Assembly (NCBI GenBank): GCA_947475005.1
Contig: CANJLI010000023.1
Location: 1-32,347, forward strand
Length of the DNA: 32,347 nucleotides
Source: Deltaproteobacteria bacterium
GTDB lineage: Bacteria; Bdellovibrionota_B; Oligoflexia; Oligoflexales; Bog-1112
Reading direction: 5' to 3'
The notes under the pieces were generated by a model. It was not told the origin of the DNA. It ran no database searches and saw only the letters and a list, made by a program, of their open reading frames with translations. Positions 30,630-32,347 of the stretch are shown piece by piece (positions within the stretch are counted from its first letter, which is position 1; every line of letters begins with the position of its first letter). Made by a program: the position numbers and the translations under genes.

Positions 30630-31228
30630 AGAGCGTACTCTCTCGTTTGGTTCAAGATCCTGGGTTGCAAGCTGGTTTTTTGGAAGCCTTGAGTGAGTTG
30701 GAAAACTGTGGGGCTAAGAAAATCATGGGGTATCAAACCCGTTGCAACACAGATCTTTCTGTGTTGCAACACGCAGCTGAAGAAACCAGACATGCCTACT
30801 TCTTTAAGAAACAAGCATGTAAATTTGGAGTGCCCTCTCGTTTTTCTTTTTTAGATGGAAAAAGCAGACGGTATTTGGATCGGTTGGAACTTTTCATCGC
30901 TCGTTGTTTGCGAGAGTTGCCGATGCTGAAGCGCAAAGAAGGGTGCTATGTATTGACTACCTACTACATCGAGCAGCGCGCCACCTGGTTGTACACCCAT
31001 TACGAAGCGGCTCTCCGCAATCAGGATGCCCCTTTTTCTCTCCGTTCGATTTTGCAAGAAGAAACGGGGCACCTCGCTGACATGGAGAGAAAAAAAGAAG
31101 GGCTGGAGGTATCCCCTGGGATTGCTGCCCGCATTCAAGACTTTGAAGCGACCTTATGTGCAGAATGGATTTCAAATCTTGTGGAGATTATGAGGGGATA
31201 CTCGGGCGGGGTGTCCCACCCCATCTAA
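30614..31228 (+). CDS. Ferritin-like predicted di-iron protein in the biotin operon
   Basis: This 204-residue all-helical protein has the ligand pattern of di-iron carboxylate four-helix bundles: a Glu in helix 1 ('SELENCG', E28/E30), E57-x-x-H60 in 'HAAEETRHAYFF', E120 in 'TYYIEQRATWL' and E150-x-x-H153 in 'LQEETGHLADME'. This pattern is shared with COQ7, MiaE, rubrerythrin-like and R2-like enzymes, which use O2 to hydroxylate, desaturate or cleave. I do not recognise the exact family. A very strong AAGGAGG site precedes the ATG, which lies 16 bases inside bioA, so it is translated with the biotin genes. The operon has no bioC/bioH, bioW or bioI, so a role in supplying the pimeloyl moiety by oxidative cleavage is an attractive but untested inference. 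Confidence 0.8.
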   Translation: MEEQLKSVLSRLVQDPGLQAGFLEALSELENCGAKKIMGYQTRCNTDLSVLQHAAEETRHAYFFKKQACKFGVPSRFSFLDGKSRRYLDRLELFIARCLRELPMLKRKEGCYVLTTYYIEQRATWLYTHYEAALRNQDAPFSLRSILQEETGHLADMERKKEGLEVSPGIAARIQDFEATLCAEWISNLVEIMRGYSGGVSHPI

Positions 31229-31231
31229 AGA

Positions 31232-31963
31232 CTATACTTCCGATTCAACTTCGTTGGTGGGACTTTTCTTTTCTTTGGGGTGGTGTCTGACTCCTTGTTC
31301 TGCGTCTTCAAGATTTGTATCAGCAGCCTGTTGTTGCCCTTGCTTCGGTGCTTTCGTGCACCAGCCTTTTACGCAGTCACAGGCTGCACTTATGGTTATT
31401 AGTCCAAACAAAACCAGTGGTACTGCACCCCTTTCTTCGACCTCATCAATTGCACTGGCCAATTCTGCGCTTTGAGGGGAGTACGTAAGGTCCGTATGCC
31501 AGAATGGTGCATTACCTACAAACTCAGAGAAGAATGCGCCTGCTCTGCACACTGCAGCTACTCTGCATGCCCGTTGTTCGAGATGCGGGTTATCCGTAAT
31601 AACTGCATATATGCCCACTGCATCTGAAGCCAGTGCAATGGCTCCGCCGGCTAAGGCAACCCCTGTGCCAACACGACCTGTTGTGCCAATGCGCCCAAGG
31701 TACTGGCTGCCTGCAGCTTGGGGGCCATAGGTATTGTCAATTCGATCATATTGAACGGCAGCTCCAGCAGTTCCTACTATGTCATAGCAAGAACCAATGA
31801 GCCACTGTCCAACTCGCTTGCATTTTGAGCCTTCTGTTGTCGCGGGAGTTTGCTGGCCTTTCTGTGCTCTTGCTAAAACGCGAGCTGATGCGTCAGCAGC
31901 CATCAATTCAAAAGGTAGTGTAGAGAGAAGGGAGAGAGCCAGAAAACAGTTTCGAATCCTCAT
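31232..31963 (-). CDS. Exported protein of unknown function
   Basis: This 243-residue protein is not recognised. It starts with a signal peptide ('IRNCFLALSLLSTLPFELMA', cleavage near residue 22) and has several Gly/Ala-rich hydrophobic stretches ('TGVALAGGAIALASDAVGIYAVI' region, about 105-125, and 'AVPLVLFGLITISAACDC', about 180-197) that may be membrane helices. It has numerous cysteines and a charged C-terminal tail ('HHPKEKKSPTNEVESEV'). I chose the ATG at 31961-31963, with AAAGGAA upstream, over a start at 32044. It converges on the biotin operon with only three bases between the stop codons. Repeat copy C lies about 100 bases upstream of it. Confidence 0.65.
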   Translation of the reverse strand: MRIRNCFLALSLLSTLPFELMAADASARVLARAQKGQQTPATTEGSKCKRVGQWLIGSCYDIVGTAGAAVQYDRIDNTYGPQAAGSQYLGRIGTTGRVGTGVALAGGAIALASDAVGIYAVITDNPHLEQRACRVAAVCRAGAFFSEFVGNAPFWHTDLTYSPQSAELASAIDEVEERGAVPLVLFGLITISAACDCVKGWCTKAPKQGQQQAADTNLEDAEQGVRHHPKEKKSPTNEVESEV

Positions 31964-32066
31964 AGAATCAGTTCCTTTGACGAGAGGTGGACGTGGAGGA
32001 CTTTCCAAATACTCTGTTTGTATTTCATCGTCAATAGTGCACATTTTTATACAAGTATTATTTTGT

Positions 32067-32347
32067 AACTACCCAGGCAGTTGTTTTTTCTTTTCTTTTC
32101 TTTTCTTTTCTTTTCTTTTCTTTTCTTTTCTTTTCTTGGGCACCAGCTGCGCAGTTGCCCAAACCCTCCTTGCCTCGCAATGGGAGAACGGGGATCTCTT
32201 TCCAAGATGACACGTCAAGGCCGGCGCTCGCTCGGGGCCTCCCACCCTCTCTCAATCGCAGACAAGACTTTCGCCGTGGACAGTTGGCCTTTTGGCTGCG
32301 CTTTCGACCCGGGTAGGGTCCCCCCAAGCGGCTGCCCTTGGCGCGTC
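32067..32347 (-). repeat. Dispersed repeat copy C with (TTTTC)10 satellite, cut by the window end
   Basis: Inverted with respect to copy A. It reads palindrome AACTACC-CA-GGCAGTT (32067-32082, one wobble-like change), ten TTTTC units (32086-32135), hairpin TTGGGCA/TGCCCAA (about 32135-32162) and then the body shared with the left arm of element B, up to CCCGGGTAGG and GCGGCTGCCC at the last bases. The window ends inside it at the point that is the centre of element B, so it is probably another inverted dimer. Confidence 0.85.

Overview
The window looks like one contig from a proteobacterium of intermediate GC. The best guess is the Deltaproteobacteria/Bdellovibrionota/Myxococcota side, possibly a reduced or host-associated lineage. 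That placement rests on the type of PilP (a 'YSYASFGKPDPF' motif), a small zinc-ribbon protein of a kind I associate with deltaproteobacteria, and the pilM-N-O-P-Q order. It is inference, not proof. Both ends of the window lie inside copies of the same dispersed repeat, and a third copy sits in the middle at 19492-20098.

Layout. Positions 46-232 hold repeat copy A. Positions 349-5580 are chromosomal genes: a Dps ferritin, an ArgP-type LysR regulator divergent from a free-standing B3/B4 (PheRS editing-like) protein, a small exported protein, and a two-gene operon of an RlmL/THUMP-type RNA methyltransferase and a YegD-like Hsp70. A tRNA-Asn(GTT) gene at 5817-5892 has served as the integration site of a ~5.9 kb element. 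Its ends are a 90-bp direct repeat (5881-5970 and 11718-11807, 83/90 identical by eye). The element carries a tyrosine recombinase, a 902-aa AEP-primase/DUF927-helicase fusion, a small HTH protein, a lipoprotein and a palindrome-rich divergent control region that may be its origin. Past attR is a short non-coding patch with a palindromic element and a perfect 57-bp tandem duplication.

Positions 12087-18056 are a tightly overlapping minus-strand type IV pilus operon, pilM-N-O-P-Q, followed by a lipoprotein gene and an unrecognised gene. A zinc-ribbon protein gene lies upstream. A cystathionine beta-synthase core enzyme (18541-19491) converges on an exported protein with PI4-kinase-like catalytic motifs (20097-21593), and the composite inverted repeat fills the gap between their stop codons. 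Positions 21698-26476 are dnaE and a KamA-family radical SAM protein, on the minus strand. Divergent from these is the biotin operon bioB-bioF-bioD-bioA. It ends with a translationally coupled gene for a small ferritin-like (predicted di-iron) protein, and no bioC, bioH, bioW or bioI is present. The last gene is an exported protein of unknown function, followed by repeat copy C.

The most interesting items are the di-iron protein in a biotin operon that lacks any pimeloyl-forming gene, the repeat family with covarying hairpins and A(n)G satellites of different unit length, the exported kinase-like protein, the tRNA-borne primase element, and the KamA homologue in which a substrate-binding aspartate is replaced by histidine.
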